From NCBI GenBank assembly GCA_031761405.1, contig JASEVX010000005.1, positions 39,479,590 through 39,543,589 on the forward strand: a stretch of 64,000 nucleotides of DNA. The letters are read 5' to 3'. The notes beneath the pieces are model-generated. The model was not told the DNA's origin and ran no database searches. It was given only the letters and a program-made list of their open reading frames with translations. Made by a program: the position numbers and the translations under genes. Below are positions 1-12,230 of this stretch, piece by piece. Position 1 is the stretch's first letter, and the number at the start of each line of letters is the position of its first letter. Origin of the DNA: Serripes groenlandicus. Taxonomy: Eukaryota > Mollusca > Bivalvia > Cardiida > Cardiidae.

Positions 1-72
1 CTTAGTCGTCTGCTACAGATTTATTGCATGTAGGAAAGTGTTAAATAAAGTAAACAGAGAAAAAATAACTCT

Positions 73-208
73 TTAACCCTTTCCCACATACAACAAATCC
101 GCAGCAGACGACTAAATTGTTTTGAGCAATTTCTCCTTTTGTCACAATGTTTTAAAAAGTCATCGGCTGCAGATGTGTCATAATGCGTCTATAGGTGGAA
201 AAGGGTTA
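73..208. mobile_element. TTAA-type hairpin MITE, short copy
   Basis: Starts TTTAACCCTTTCCCACATAC and ends GGAAAAGGGTTAA. It keeps the GCAGCAGACGAC box and the AGCAATTTCTCC arm but has an internal deletion compared with the ~230-bp family form. It sits in the SND1 intron before the first exon seen. Confidence 0.75.
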
Positions 209-357
209 AACTCAATGTTTGAACAAGTGTGTTATATTATCCACTGTTATATATCAATAATTCACAGATAAGCATGTAGTGAGGAACTACTTTTGAAATT
301 TAAAAAGGAAATTCAGTTTGATTAACAGTAAGTTTAAACTTTTTTTCTGATTTTTAG

Positions 358-3300
358 GTACAGAGCCAAAATTGAAAAGATTGAAGGTTCAAAAATATCA
401 GTACGATTTATTGATTATGGAAACGTAAGTAGCCCTTTAACTCATCATACAGACATTTTCTGACTCCTCTGGAGCAGACAACTTTTGAAAACATAGTGAC
501 AAAAGAAGAAATTGCTCATAATATTGTATGGATAAAACTGAAAAAACTGTTGAAAATGTTGTAAAAACACAATATTATAAAACAAATAAAATCCAGCAGT
601 ATTGACTGTTTTGTACTTATTCAATCATCATTTAGATCAAATTGGTTGTTAATATTGATTAATTAATATTATTAATATTGATTTCAGAGCTCTAGATTAA
701 GGGCATTGTTCTCTAAAATGCTTTATTAGACACTTTTGAGTGGGTACTCAAAAGAATTGTCTCAGTGAGATGTTAGTACCCACATCATAGAGTTTTGTTG
801 AATAATAAGATATTGTGGGGAAAAGACCAGTTTACACCTCATCTAGTCATCTAGATTTTGACATCTACTCTGGCGTCAAAGTCCAGCAGGATTACAGTGT
901 CTGGCAGGGTCTACTCTTAGGATTTGGCCTGTAAAGTCTTTTCTTTACTGCTTCACTTATGGACATACAATTTATAGTGTTGGTTATGTGGTCTTCCCAT
1001 AATTTACTATGATTTTTCTGAGGCACCTATGTTAGAAAATGACTTTTGTTATTTTATTGCCTTTAAGTTAAAGAAAGTTAGCAAATGTCACAAAACTTCC
1101 CCATCTTAGATTTTCTTTTGATTTTTATCCCTTCCCTCATACAAACACTTTTTATGTTTCTGTTGAAAACAAAAGGTGAAAGGAGAAACTTACTAAAAAC
1201 AAAAGCAACTCTTTCTTTGTTATACATATTTCCAAAGCAAACGACATGAAAACTATATAGTCAGGTGCAGGTGAACAGTTGAATTATTATCTTGCAGAGA
1301 GAAGTTACCGATGTCACAAAACTTGCCCAGATAGGTTCAGCTTTCAACACATTGTCCGGACAAGCCATAGAATATGCACTTGCTCTCATTGCACTACCAG
1401 AGGACGTAAGTTATTTTTTTAAAGTCCAGGCCAAGTTCATTCTCTGCTTATATGTTAACCTTTTCCCACACACAAACACTTTCTGACGCCTCTGCAGCAG
1501 ACGACTTTAAAACATTGACAAAAGGATAAATTGTTTAAACCTAGCAATTTCTCCTTTTGTCACAACATTTTTCAACTTTTTTCAGTAATTTAGCCTTCAT
1601 TCATAGAGCTTTTCCGTGTTGTTTGTTGCCTAGATGTTTTCAAAGTCATGTGCTTCAGATTTGTTGTATGTGGGAATGGGTTAGATACACCAAATCCATC
1701 TTCTGCCAAAAAAACTTGGAGTGAAGCCAAATAATTTTCATCAAAATATATGAGGCCGGGTTAAGTAGCATCTGAAAATTTGGCTTGACTGTTTTGAAAC
1801 GAAAGCCTTGTGGAAAAATACATTTCCTTTTTCATTTTCAAAAATCATCATGTTGCAAAGGTGTCAAAAGCAATCTGCATCAGTTAAAAGATTTACCCTT
1901 TCCCTCATACAGTCGCTTTTGAAAACATTGTGACAAAAGAAGAAATTGCTCAAAACAAGCAATTTCTCCTTTTGTCACAATGCTTTCAACTTTATTAAAA
2001 AAAATAAACTTTCAATTATAGATATTTTTGACATGTTTAACAAGATGTTTTCAAAGTTATCTCCTACTGAGGATTAACCCTTTCAGGTTTGCAGATGCAT
2101 TTTTTCACATCTGCAGCAGACGCCTTTTGAAATCATGATGGCACAAGGATAAATTGCCAATATTTAACCCTTTCCCACATGTATACGCTTTCTGATGCCT
2201 CTGCAGCAGACACCTTTTGAAAACATTGTGACAAAAGTAGAAATTGCTCAAAACGAGCAATTTCTTCTTTTGCCATAATGTTTTCAACTCTTCTTAGTAA
2301 TTAAACCTACATTTACAGTGCCTTTCTTTCTTTTTGCCTGGATGTTTCCAAAGTCGTCTGCTGCAGATTTGTTTTATGTGGAAAGGGTTAATTGAGCAAT
2401 TTCTCTTTTTGCTACAATGTTTTTCTACTCTATTTGATAATTAAAATTCTTATTTAAAGAGTTCATTTGTGCCTACATATTTTACTTGTGGTTTGCTACA
2501 GATTTGTTGTATCTAGCAAAGGATAACAGGAAAGCACTACACATAACTAAAATGTTCCTTACCAATACCTATTTCCACAGGAAGAACAGAAGAATGATGC
2601 ATTGGATGGATTTTACAATGAGGTCCTAAACAGACAATTTATGTTGAATGTTGAAATGCGAAATGGAGGTATGGAATGCGTGTCATTAATGGATCCTGAG
2701 TCAAAAGAGGATGTTGCCAAGGGCCTGCTGTCATCTGGTCTGGTGCTTGTAGAACAAAGAAAAGAGAAAAGGTTCTTCAAACTCATGTCTGAGTACACTA
2801 AAGCTCAGGATGTGGCTAAAACAAATAGGGTAGGTTAATAGCTTACTTGTTTGAATCAGAAGTCCAGATAAAAAGTGTTATTCAGCTCTTTTCCCCACAC
2901 TATCTCTCTTATTATCCAACTAATCCCTATGATGTGAGTAGTACTCAAAAGAATAGTCTAACTGAGACGATTCTTCTGAGTACCCACAACATAGGGTTTA
3001 AGGGTCAAATGATGATTTGAGAACATGAAAAACGCCACTTATCTAGCTCTGTTGAATTAACGGGCATGATCAAAATTAATTACAGAAGTGAGTTTTGTCA
3101 AGGAGTGGATTACTTTATACTTTGAGAAAGATGTTAATCTTTTTTTTCTTAGATCACATGTGCACGAAGTGCTGAGCTATTGTGGTCACATTTATTTCGC
3201 CATGCACTGTCATCAATTGCCTTATACCCACTCTACAGGCAATATTGTACATCCAATCTTCATGAAAGTTTAACAGAAAATCATGATCAAATCTTTGCAA

Positions 3301-4110
3301 TGTTTGGTCATGTGAGGTCAAAAACTAGGTCACATGGTCAATTTGAAGGAAATTCTTGTTATCACTCTAGATACTTAATTCTTTGCTCAAGTAGCTTGAA
3401 ACTTAATCAGAATGTTTGTCTTGATGATATCTAGGCCAAGTTTGAAACTGGGTCATGTGAGGTCAAATTGAATGAAAATCTTGTTGACACTCTGGAGGCT
3501 GCAATTTTATCTTTATCATGTTGAAGCTTTGTCAGAATAATTGTCTTGATGATATCTAGGATATGATCAAATAAAGGTAATGTCTGGTCATAAACTAGAT
3601 CACTAGGCCAAATTGAAGAAATATCTTTTAAGTAATAGCTTACCTGACCACAAAATAAGTTATTGTGTCCAACTATCTGGTTTGCATAACTCAGGTCAGC
3701 GATTTAGGGCCATCATAGCCCTCTAGTTATCGCAAGTCTTCTGCATGGAAAATGTGTGAAGAAAAACTTATAATATGAGTGGATATTTTTTTATTTTTTT
3801 TATATGCAGAGTTGAAAACAATGTGAGAAAATGTCCATTTTATTGTTTTGAGAGATTCCTCCTTTTTGATATAATTCATTAATTGCCTGTATCAGAGATA
3901 TGATGCATTACCATAGTCTTTATAATGATTTCCCTTGTTTTGCCATGATATTTTATAAAGTTGTCTGCTGCAGTTTTATTGTATGTGGGCTGTGATTAAA
4001 TGAGAAAGATAATAACAAAAGAAACAAATCTTTTATTTCAGCTTAACATTTGGAGGTATGGCGACTTTCGACAGGATGAGGCCAGAGAGTTTGGATTTGC
4101 TCGCACATAA
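358..4110 (+). CDS. SND1: SND1 (Tudor-SN / p100), last four coding exons
   Basis: Exons at 358-424, 1298-1405, 2581-2829 and 4042-4110 (stop TAA), each bounded by AG and GT; the last three junctions are phase 0, and the first exon needs two bases from an upstream exon (completing a Trp codon). The joined peptide carries the Tudor signature RFIDYGN, then REVTDV, then the SNase-like stretch ending GLVLVEQRKEKRF, and closes with LNIWRYGDFR, which is the conserved SND1 carboxyl end. SND1 is a multifunctional RNA-binding nuclease (four SN domains, a Tudor domain and a partial fifth SN domain) in the RISC, splicing and transcriptional coactivation. Only the Tudor and split SN5 part is here; the N-terminal SN1-4 exons lie before the window. 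Introns hold hairpin MITEs and a 120-bp-repeat element. No break is seen. Confidence 0.95.
732..850. mobile_element. degraded copy of the GTACTCAAAAGAAT palindromic element
   Basis: Contains GTGGGTACTCAAAAGAAT, then GTCTCAGTGAGA, then GTACCCACATCATAG: a decayed form of the perfect hairpin at 43397-43461. It lies in an SND1 intron. Confidence 0.65.
1455..1684 (-). mobile_element. TTAA-type hairpin MITE
   Basis: TTAACCTTTTCCCACAC to GTGGGAATGGGTTAG with the usual interior: CCTCTGCAGCAGACGAC, a central inverted AATTTCTCC arm, and AAAGTCATGTGCTTCAG near the other end. SND1 intron 2. Confidence 0.8.
1897..2085. mobile_element. TTAA-type MITE, truncated
   Basis: Begins TTTACCCTTTCCCTCATACAG and has the central hairpin GAAATTGCTC-AAAAC-AAGCAATTTCTCC. 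The right end is lost or merges into the next fragment. Confidence 0.65.
2163..2391 (-). mobile_element. TTAA-type hairpin MITE, full length
   Basis: TTAACCCTTTCCCACATG to GTGGAAAGGGTTAA, about 229 bp. The central hairpin is AGAAATTGCTC/GAGCAATTTCTTC, and a GTCTGCTGCAG box lies near each end. SND1 intron. Confidence 0.85.
2925..3000. mobile_element. palindromic GTACTCAAAAGAAT element, imperfect copy
   Basis: CTATGATGTGAGTAGTACTC, then GACGATTCTTCTGAGTACCC and ACAACATAG: an imperfect version of the perfect hairpin at 43397-43461. The same flank (ACGCC..TTATCTAG..CTCTG) follows both. Confidence 0.7.
3150..3733 (-). mobile_element. AGAGGGCYATGA-type element with internal tandem repeats, minus orientation
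   Basis: On the minus strand it starts AACTAGAGGGCTATGATGGC. It holds two to three degenerate units of about 120 bp recognisable by GGTCATGTGAGGTCAAA and TGTCTTGATGATATCTAGG. It lies in the last SND1 intron. Small frames inside are repeat artefacts. Confidence 0.6.
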
Positions 4111-4339
4111 GCGACCAGAAAAATATGACAACACAAGTGGAATTTAAAATCGTCTCATTACAACTTATGAACTGAACTGAACTATGGTAGACAAAACCTC
4201 TCTCGAGTTGTTTTCATTGTTATGCCTGATTTTTAAATTGTTTAGGCATGTTTGCTTTTTAACTAAATGGAAATCAATCTTAAAAAGAATTATTGTAATA
4301 CAATATAGGTATATTCATGACTGAAAATATTTTTAAGAA

Positions 4340-5008
4340 AATAAATGGTAAAATCATAAATCACATTTAAAATGCGGTAAAAGTCTTCTTGTTTCGAGTA
4401 ATTTCTCCTTTTCTCACAAATATTTCAAAAGATTACATTTTGAACTTCTAGTGTTCTGAATTGATTTGTCTGACTTTTCAATACCTGAGTTTGGACAAGT
4501 TTGCTTATAATGAGTTTATTTGGGTAAATATCGTCAAATAAGAATCGGTCAGTGTAGACCAAGATTTGTCTATTCACTAAATATTAGACCTCAACTTACA
4601 AAAAAACGAGGCTTGAATTTGTTATTAAATTAGATTTTGTAACCCTCCGACTGATGCAAAGGACTTGCACCCCTCTGCAGCAGATGACTTTAGAAAATAT
4701 TGTAGGAAAAGGATAATTGCTTAAAACAAGAACATGGCTATGACATTGTGGTAAAAGTGATATCTTTGAAGACACATACTAGTGTCTATCATTAAATCAC
4801 AGAAACAGATGAGAACTGGTGGAGTTTGTTCAGTTTAGTTTACAAGTTGTGGTGTGATTGCAGTGGAAACACAAGTTCAACATAGGATACTTTTAAAATT
4901 GCGTGAAAAAAACTTTACACAAGTGAAATTTAGCTGTTTTCTCCCCCTGTGCAAACTTTAGTGATGAAACCTTTTATATAGATATATGTTATTATTGATA
5001 TCAAATAA
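4340..5008 (+). promoter_or_regulatory. candidate SND1 poly(A) signals
   Basis: AATAAA hexamers occur at 4340-4345 and about 5003-5008, downstream of the SND1 stop codon at 4110. Either could end the transcript; the nearer gives a 3' UTR of about 250 bases. The sequence between is AT-rich, with a degraded MITE fragment near 4640-4740. Confidence 0.4.
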
Positions 5009-5104
5009 AGAACCCACAATTGTATCATATTTATTTTTTTATTCTCTGGGAATTCTAAATGATCAGTAAATGAAGTTGAAAATTCGTCTTAGCCCAGTTT
5101 GGGT

Positions 5105-5362
5105 ATCATTGCAGCGATAAGTAAATTTGAAAACATTGTGGCAAATGGAGAAATTGCTCATCATGAGCAATTTCTCCTTTTGCCACACTGTTTTCAAAAG
5201 TTGTCTGCTGCAGAGGCGTCAGAAAGCTTCTATATGTGTGAAAAAGAAAGTTTCAGGGGAAGGTGTGTTTACTTGATACATTAACCTTTTCCCACATTCA
5301 ACAAATCTGCAGCGGACGACTTGAAAATAAACATCTAGGAAAAAATGTGTGAAAGGGTTAAT
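5105..5362. mobile_element. two adjoining TTAA-type MITE fragments
   Basis: 5120-5235 has the central hairpin GAGAAATTGCTCATCATGAG and a GCTGCAGAGGCGTCAG end. 5281-5362 is a mini copy, TTAACCTTTTCCCACATTC to GTGTGAAAGGGTTAA, with most of the interior deleted. Confidence 0.7.
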
Positions 5363-6436
5363 AAGTTGTATATAGCAATTTGACCTAGAACTCCAAGGGG
5401 CAGCGTCACTTTGGATCATACACCTCAACTGCTTATAGGTTCCTAAGTTTTAAGGCAATTTGAGTTTGATTTGTTTTGGCTCCACTTTTCTGAGCTTATG
5501 TCATGGCTAATTTTCTGTGTGCGTGTTTAGACACTTTTAGTTTAAACAACTTCTTGTCTGTTACCACCGGGCCAATTGGGATGAAACTTTCATTGGAAGC
5601 ATCCCTCTCAATGTCCTCTCTTAAATTCCTAAGATTTTTTTTATCCATGCAAAATTCCGGTTTGGCAACCCAACATATTTTTTTTTTATAAAGATCTTCT
5701 CCGAAAATGGCAGGCCGATTTTTAGCTCGATTTTTGAAAAAACAAGAGCTATTGTCATGACCCTGGCGTCGTCGTCCAGTTAAGGTTTTTTGTTCAGCTC
5801 AGCTTTTTTTCTTTTTTCTATCAGTCGAGTGTCTGTGCCGTACGCGGTGCTCTTGTTAAATAATTAGGTAGTAATGTTCCTTGGATCACCCTCAATCAGA
5901 TTCTTTCAAGTCTATATTGATTGGTCAAAAAACCTGACTGTGGGCGGCGGTGGTTTTGCCGTATATGCCTAAAGTGAAAACTTTAAAATCAAGTGTGTCG
6001 ACCATTTTTAAAATGATTTTGAAGAAATGTTCCATAATTGACCCTGTTTTAGATTCCTTCAAACCATGTTGATTGGTCTTATACAATAGGATCATAAGTT
6101 GTCAGTAACATTGAGGGGTATCAATCCGGGTGCCAACCCTGGCTTGGCCATTCATTCTTTCTTTCTTTTCAAATTCATTGTGACAAGCGTCATCGTCATC
6201 CACCATTTGACTAATTAGTCAATGTGGGAAGGTTGAAAGTTGTGCGGAGTACAAAAACAAGTAAGTTGGACTGGCTGTTTTGATATAACTAAAATACTGT
6301 TGAAAATGGCATTTAACTCCAATTATACTTGAGGAAATTGTAAGGTAATTAGTTATGTCTCCATTTCTGCTCAATACCTTAAAAAAAACCTCTTGTTTCA
6401 GATAATTGGACTCCTTGGGAAGATGACCACTACTTT
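5363..6436. other. repeat-derived intergenic sequence
   Basis: No supported gene. 5740-5875 is an ACAAGAGC..GCTCTTGT bounded fragment (ends inverted over 8 bases) with GTCGTCGTCC inside. The rest is low-complexity and old repeat. Confidence 0.45.
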
Positions 6437-7640
6437 TAATGTTTTTAGCTCTACTGGCCAAAAGCCAGAAGAACTTATGCCGTGATGTGGTGTCCGTCGT
6501 CCGTAAACAATTGCTTGTGAACGCGATACAGTCTTCAGTTTTGATTGTATCTCAATCAAACTTATACAGTAGTTAGATATCCATGAGAGCTCGGTTCCTT
6601 TTGCAAACCAGCCAGATCCGCCTATGCAAGACTGAGTAGAGCTTGTGAACACAATAGAGGCTCCATTTACTATCTGATCTTCACCAAACTTACACAGTAG
6701 TTAGGTATCCATGAGAGCTTGGTTCCTTTTGCGAACCAGCCAGATCCGGCCATGCAAGACTGGATTATGGCCCTTGAAAAGAGCTTTTGTCAACATGCTC
6801 TGCTAGTTTTTAGCTCTACTGGCCAAATGCCAGAAGAGCTTATGCCGTGGTGTGGTGTCTGTCGTCTGTGCGTCCGAAACAATTGCTTGTAAACGCGATA
6901 GTCTTCAGTTTTGATTGTATCTCAATACAGTAGTTAGATATCCATGAGATCTCGGTTCCTTTCGCAAACCAGCCAGATCTGCACATGCAAGACTGGATTA
7001 TGGCCCTTGAAATTGTCAAAATTGCTATAATGGAGCTTGTGAACACAATAGAGGGCTCCATTTACTATCTGATCTTCACCAAACTTACACAGTAGTTAGG
7101 TATCCATGAGAGCTTAGTTCCTTTTGCCAACCAGCCAGATCCGGCCATGCAAGACTGTATTATGGCCCTTGAAATTGTCAAAATTGCTATAATACAGCAT
7201 GTGAACACGATAAAGTCTTCAGTTTTGATTGTATCTCCATAAAATTTATACAGCAGTTAAATATCCATGAGAGCTCTGTACCTTTCGAAAACCAGATGTG
7301 CTCTTGCATGATTGGATTATGGCCCTTGAAATTGTCAAAATTGCTATAATATAGGTTGTGAATACAATAGAGACTCCATTTACTATACGAACTTCACCAA
7401 ACTTAGATAGTAGTTAAATATTGATGAGAGCTCGGTTCCTTTCGCAAATCAGCCAGATCCCGCCCATGCAGACTGGATTATGGCCCTTGAAATTGTCAAA
7501 ATTGCTATAAAACGGCTTGTGAACAAAATAGAGCCTCCATTTACTATCCGATCTTCACCATACATACATGCTCTGGATTGAAAATGACCAAAGAACCATC
7601 CAAGTAGAACATAGGCTCTCATGGGCCTCTTGTTTATTCT
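6437..7640 (-). mobile_element. AAACAAGAGG...GAGCTAAAA element with ~165-bp internal tandem units
   Basis: On the minus strand it runs from AAACAAGAGGCCCATGAG (near 7636) to AGTAGAGCTAAAA (near 6437). Six or so units recur, each with CAGTAGTTAGATATCCATGA and GAGCTCGGTTCC and then CCAGCCAGATC and GCAAGACTGGATTATGG. A second copy of the GAGCTAAAA end lies at about 6808. No coding capacity. Its ends resemble those of the 27821-28790 element although the inner units differ. Confidence 0.65.
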
Positions 7641-8400
7641 TTTGACCCAGAGTCTTCACAAGATGGTTTGATTTCGTGAATCGTTGACCCCTACCGTTTT
7701 TTGGTTCACCTGATCTCGGGGTCGAGGATTTATTGGTCGTTAAATTGAAATTTGTTTGCGCTGAATATCTAAAGAATCCTTTGACCAAGAGTCCTCAGAC
7801 TTCACAGGATGATGTGCCCATGTGAGCAGATTATCCTTTGATATTATAATGGGGAGGCATGCGATTTTTTCGAAAAGCATCTCCTAGTTAATGGGAAGTA
7901 TCGTTACATTCTTTTATTTTTGCAACTGCATGTACTACACATGGAGTAAGTTGCTCAACAGTATACACCCTATACCAATTAGTGATCTTGACCTTGGTGT
8001 AGACTCTGGGGTAGTAGACTCACAAATCTGATATGCGACATTGGTGAATGTATTTAGGATAGATTATAACTCTACGCTTGACTTGTCATAACTCCTATCA
8101 TAGTTTGACAATCGTCCATGGTTTCCAACAGTATCGCTACCATTCCTGTCAGTTGCCTTGACCTTTGTCGGTGACTCATAGGTTGTGTCTGTATGACCTT
8201 AGCACTTCATATAGACGAGCATGCGGTCATACACCAGGTTTTGTTGATGCATCTACCAACACATACTAGAAAAGCCCCCAGTGACAGACAAGCTGTAAGT
8301 TGCGATCTATAGATTTACGTTTTCGAACTACGAAGGGTATCCTACGGAAACCAAATTTGAAATTTATCTTTATGTCTCACAATTACACTCACCACAAACA
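7641..8400. other. intergenic, no feature recognised
   Basis: Mixed-composition sequence without a supported exon, RNA gene or clear repeat unit. Confidence 0.4.
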
Positions 8401-8830
8401 CTTGTAATCATTAAAATGTCGGGCTATTGTGATACCCTTGGCGTTGACGTCGTCACAAAGCTTCAACCTTACCTCATAACTACAATTACACGGATGCAAA
8501 TGAAACTTGGTAGACATGTTCCTAGAAACAAAACGCATGTCTATACCAAGTCACATAACTCTGGCTTTAATTACTATTCAGTTATGTCCCTTTTTTGAAA
8601 GAAGAAATTCATACAAAAAGTTCAACCTTGCCCATAACACAACATTCAACAGTTTTTCTAATGAAACTTGGTACACATGTTCCAACAACAATATGCATGT
8701 ATTTACCAGGTCATAACTGGTCTAAAAATGATTCAGTAATGCCTCTTTTCGACTTAGAAAAAAAAGACAAGCGTAGGCGTTCGATCCGCGGTGCTCTCGT
8801 TTTCGTAAAGAGACCGCATACATTACAAGA
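8400..8830 (+). repeat. two-unit dispersed repeat (ATGAAACTTGGTA family)
   Basis: Two units about 135-140 bp apart share TTCAACCTT..CATAAC, ATGAAACTTGGTA, ACATGTTCC and AAC..ATGCATGT and TACCA. It closes with TTCGATCCGCGGTGCTCTC, like the end of the fragment at 5740-5875. Open frames here are repeat-derived. Confidence 0.5.
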
Positions 8831-9989
8831 GCGTTTCACGGAACACAAATGTCAACTGGTAAAGTTTTATAACAAGTTAGAAAATGGCCGGATTAAAATG
8901 CACAAGTGGATTACTCCAAATATATGCATGCATATTCTCGAAATTGTGGTTCTTGTGCAGTCATAGGCTACGTACAAACCAAGTTTGAAATTGGTACATT
9001 GGAAATAAAATGAGAAATTGATTGCGGAAAACATTAAAATGAAAGAACAAAAATAAGCATACTAGAACAGAACAGTGTCTTTACTTCTCTCAGGTACAAT
9101 TATTGTAAGAAATAACAACATATACATAAGAGTATCGATATATAATTATGTCACCTGAACAAGTGTCTATAATTACCAAGATACGAAAAAAAAAAATATC
9201 TTATTTATTTATTTAAAAGAAAAGAAAACAATTAGAATGCTTACCTGAAGTATATACATCCGGAGAGCACTCGTCATTTGTTTATTTTCTATTTTATTTA
9301 TTGATTAAGAACTTTAACTGTGTAAGTGTGTAGAGTACAGGGAATAAAAACTCAGTTAAATTTTCATAAAAAGGTCTTTACACACATAGAGTTAAGTTCA
9401 TTCTCCTGGTCACAATGTTTCACTTATATAATCTGCCAAACAGAAACAACGTCATGAGCAATTAATGCAAAGCGTGTCAGACGACGTACATTTTTTTTAT
9501 TTGCTGACATAACACCTCATATTAGGAGATACCCTTTACCAGATAGAGTCGGGGGTTTCCCCTCGAAGTCGAATAACATAAATCGCTATCTTCACAAATA
9601 CATTTAGATTTGAGTTCCTAGAGCACCGCTCATATGATACGTATCTTGGCTTCACACAACCGACGTTTGCCAGTAAAGAAACAGTAATCCGTGATTTAGG
9701 AAGAACAACCCTAGTGTATTTGCGATCAGAGTGACAATGCCTTTAATATGCCGGGGTTGCTTTCCCTGGATAAGCAACTAAGCCGCGCGACATGTTCTTC
9801 GGATGTATTTAAAGTTTGATGGCGCTAAAGATCAGGTTGAACAATAATCAAGCCGCTAAAACGCGTCTATATATGGGAAAACGTTAATTAATTAAACAAA
9901 CTTTCGCAGATTCTAAAAACGACTGATTAATGAAAGAGACTTTTTAGTAGATAATGTATGTAGGCATTTATAAATCCTACAATGATGTA
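8831..9989. other. probable 3' UTR and flank of the NHL gene
   Basis: AT-rich. TTTATT on the plus strand near 9290-9300 (AATAAA on the NHL gene strand) could end its transcript. No other feature seen; a lone MITE-type end lies near 9860. Confidence 0.4.
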
Positions 9990-11745
9990 TCACACCTGGA
10001 TTTCTTCGGTCGGATCAATAGGTCTACATCTCAATTTAAAAGATTTAATTTCACATGCTTTCAGGTGTCCATGGGATACGTATAAATCTAAATCAGGACT
10101 AAGCGCGACACCTTGTGGATGAATGATCCCTTCCTCTTTAGAAATCACATGACACACAAACTGGCCATTTGTTGTGTACAGGGATACTCTGCTATTGTAA
10201 TGGTCGGCCACCAGGATATGTCCAAACTTATCAGTGCACACGCCATAGGGGGTTTTCATATGGCCGTCATCTTTCCCAAATTTACCTACGGAACGTATAA
10301 AATTACCATTACTATCAAATATCTTGATGGCGTTATTTCCTGAATCTGATACAATAATTTCTCCCCTAGGAGTAACACAGACGTATCTTGGTCTACAAAA
10401 GTCCCGTTCTTTAATTTGCTGATGGCCGATATATTTTAAGAATTGTCCCGCTGAAGAATGAAGAGACACCCTATCTGACCTCGTGTCTGTCACAATAAAT
10501 CTCCCAGTTTTGTCAACACAAACTCCAGAAGGGGACTGAAAGAACCCTGAACCGAAGGACCACAATAGCTCTCCAGTTAAAGAGATGATAATAACACACT
10601 TCCGGCGTCGTGAGGTTAAAGCAATATGGCCGTCATTTGTCATGCAGGTTGACACCGGTTCAGTAATGTCTACTCCCGAGTAAACGGTCACTATTTGACC
10701 TAAGCTGTTTAAACGCTGCAGTCTATTATTTACCAAATCTGTTACAATGATTTGATCGTTTGGAAGGTAGGTAATATGTGTGGCGTCTTCATACTCGCCG
10801 ATTTGTTTTCCTTTTTTTCCAATCGTCTTTACACATCTATCATATGTGGTCTCTTTATTAAGGATATCATGTCTTACATTTTCCGAGACCCAATTGATTT
10901 GATTCTTCAAGTCGCAGACATTATTCTCCGCGTTGTTGTTATCGTCATGGTAATGTTCTGCACAGTTTCTATGGATATAACCAATGGTTGTGGAAATGCC
11001 TTCTTCTGTTTTATCTACTAAAAACAAACAAAATAAATAGTTTAATCTTCGTTTGCAATGTCGCCTTAAAACTCTGCCAACACTGTCTCATTACCCGTGG
11101 GTGTTCCTCCGAAAGTTGAAGATATAAAATAAACGTTTGATTAACACAATAGAACTAATAGTAATAGCAAAATTTAATGGTAATAGTTATAATAATAATT
11201 ATATAACCTTGATGTTAAACATGTTATCATAAAGTTAAAGCCTCGTGAAATGTTTATTATGTTTGTTCTTGGTAATAAAAACTGTTCCTGAAAGTGAGTA
11301 ATCTTTAATACGGGATAACTGTATTAAAAATGTTAGATCTTATGACTTGATCGATCACTACGACAGACTTAACGCGTTCAATCTAGTTCGCCCCCCCCCC
11401 CCCCCCCCAAAAAAAACCACCCAATCATACAGTTGGTCTAACACACTCGTACACACAAACATGTTCGCAAGCACGCACAGTCACACCCACACAATCAACA
11501 TGCAAAAGAGACGTTAACAGTAACCTAAATTGTAATATAATAATTGTTAAGTTTACCAGACCCAGGGCTGTATTTCACGTGAAGCTCCTCAATATCCGCA
11601 AACGTTACTCGCCGTTTACGTATGTAATTTCCACCATGTGGTGTCGCATGCGACTCTGTGTCACCCTCTGACGTTGACCGATGGCGGTCCCTCTGTTGAC
11701 GTGATAGCATTGTTTGTGACAGCAGTGTCCGATATTTTCTGAATA
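9990..11745 (-). CDS. NHL-repeat beta-propeller protein (TRIM2/3/71-like), C-terminal exons
   Basis: Two exons on the minus strand, 11557-11745 and 9990-11017 (stop TGA at 9990-9992). The junction is phase 1: donor CTG|GTAAAC, acceptor TTTTTAG|TAGAT, giving PGS-VDKTEE. The last exon encodes about 340 residues with six NHL blades, each showing the pattern P-x-G/Y-V-C-x-D-x-x-G-x-I-x-V-x-D followed by N/S-x-R-V (for example PSGVCVDKTGRFIVTDT and PYGVCTDKFGHILVADH). NHL propellers bind RNA or protein, and in TRIM proteins they follow RING, B-box and coiled-coil modules. No RING or B-box is visible in this window, so either upstream exons were missed or this is a short NHL-only relative. The 11557-11745 exon is basic and hydrophilic (RKRRVTFADIEELH) and I do not recognise it. 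The acceptor at 11746-11747 needs at least one more upstream exon, which I could not find. A single-exon propeller is common in invertebrate TRIM/NHL expansions. Confidence 0.85.
11018..11556 (-). other. intron of the NHL gene
   Basis: GT at 11555-11556 and AG at 11018-11019 (minus strand). It contains a C17-type tract (11391-11408) next to an A run, and a CA-rich stretch (11440-11500). Confidence 0.7.
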
Positions 11746-11914
11746 CTGAAAACAAAAAGTATAGATAAATGTATGCTATGCGGAGTCGCAAAATAGGCAA
11801 TAATATATAATTATATGTGTGTATAAATATCTGTTTTAACTGCTCGAATTAGAAGTACCAGTGTCAAGTGACATCTAGAATATAGATAAGCAGTCAGTAA
11901 TATTAGTGATATCA

Positions 11915-12097
11915 CATTCTTACCAGGCAACCGACTTCCTTCCTACATATGCTATTTAGCCCTTTGGTGGAAGACAAATAAGGATACCACAAAGTCTTTA
12001 ATCAATCATTGGAAAGAATGAATGCCGAGTCGGGGTTTGAACAGACGACCCCTGGTTTCATAGCTCTCGTCGTTACCGACTGGGCCATAGGGGCTCG
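11915..12097 (-). mobile_element. tRNA-derived SINE, type 2, decayed
   Basis: On the minus strand it reads GCCCCTATGGCCCAGTCGGT (A-box region) and then GTTCAAACCCCG (B-box-like). The family body is TGGAAGAC and CAACCGACTTCC. It is more diverged than the copy at 56840-57115. Confidence 0.65.
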
Positions 12098-12230
12098 ACC
12101 TGGATGTTGTTCAAGCAGGCGACTTTAAAAGTAGTTTATCAGGCCAACTGTTGTCCGGTTGCCGGACATGTATTTTTAGTCTTCTGCTTCGAAAACAATT
12201 TGGTAAACTATTGGAAAATGATGTATATAC

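Noticed and set aside
8595..8966. 123-codon plus-strand open frame
   Set aside because: It lies across a two-unit dispersed repeat; the frame is incidental.
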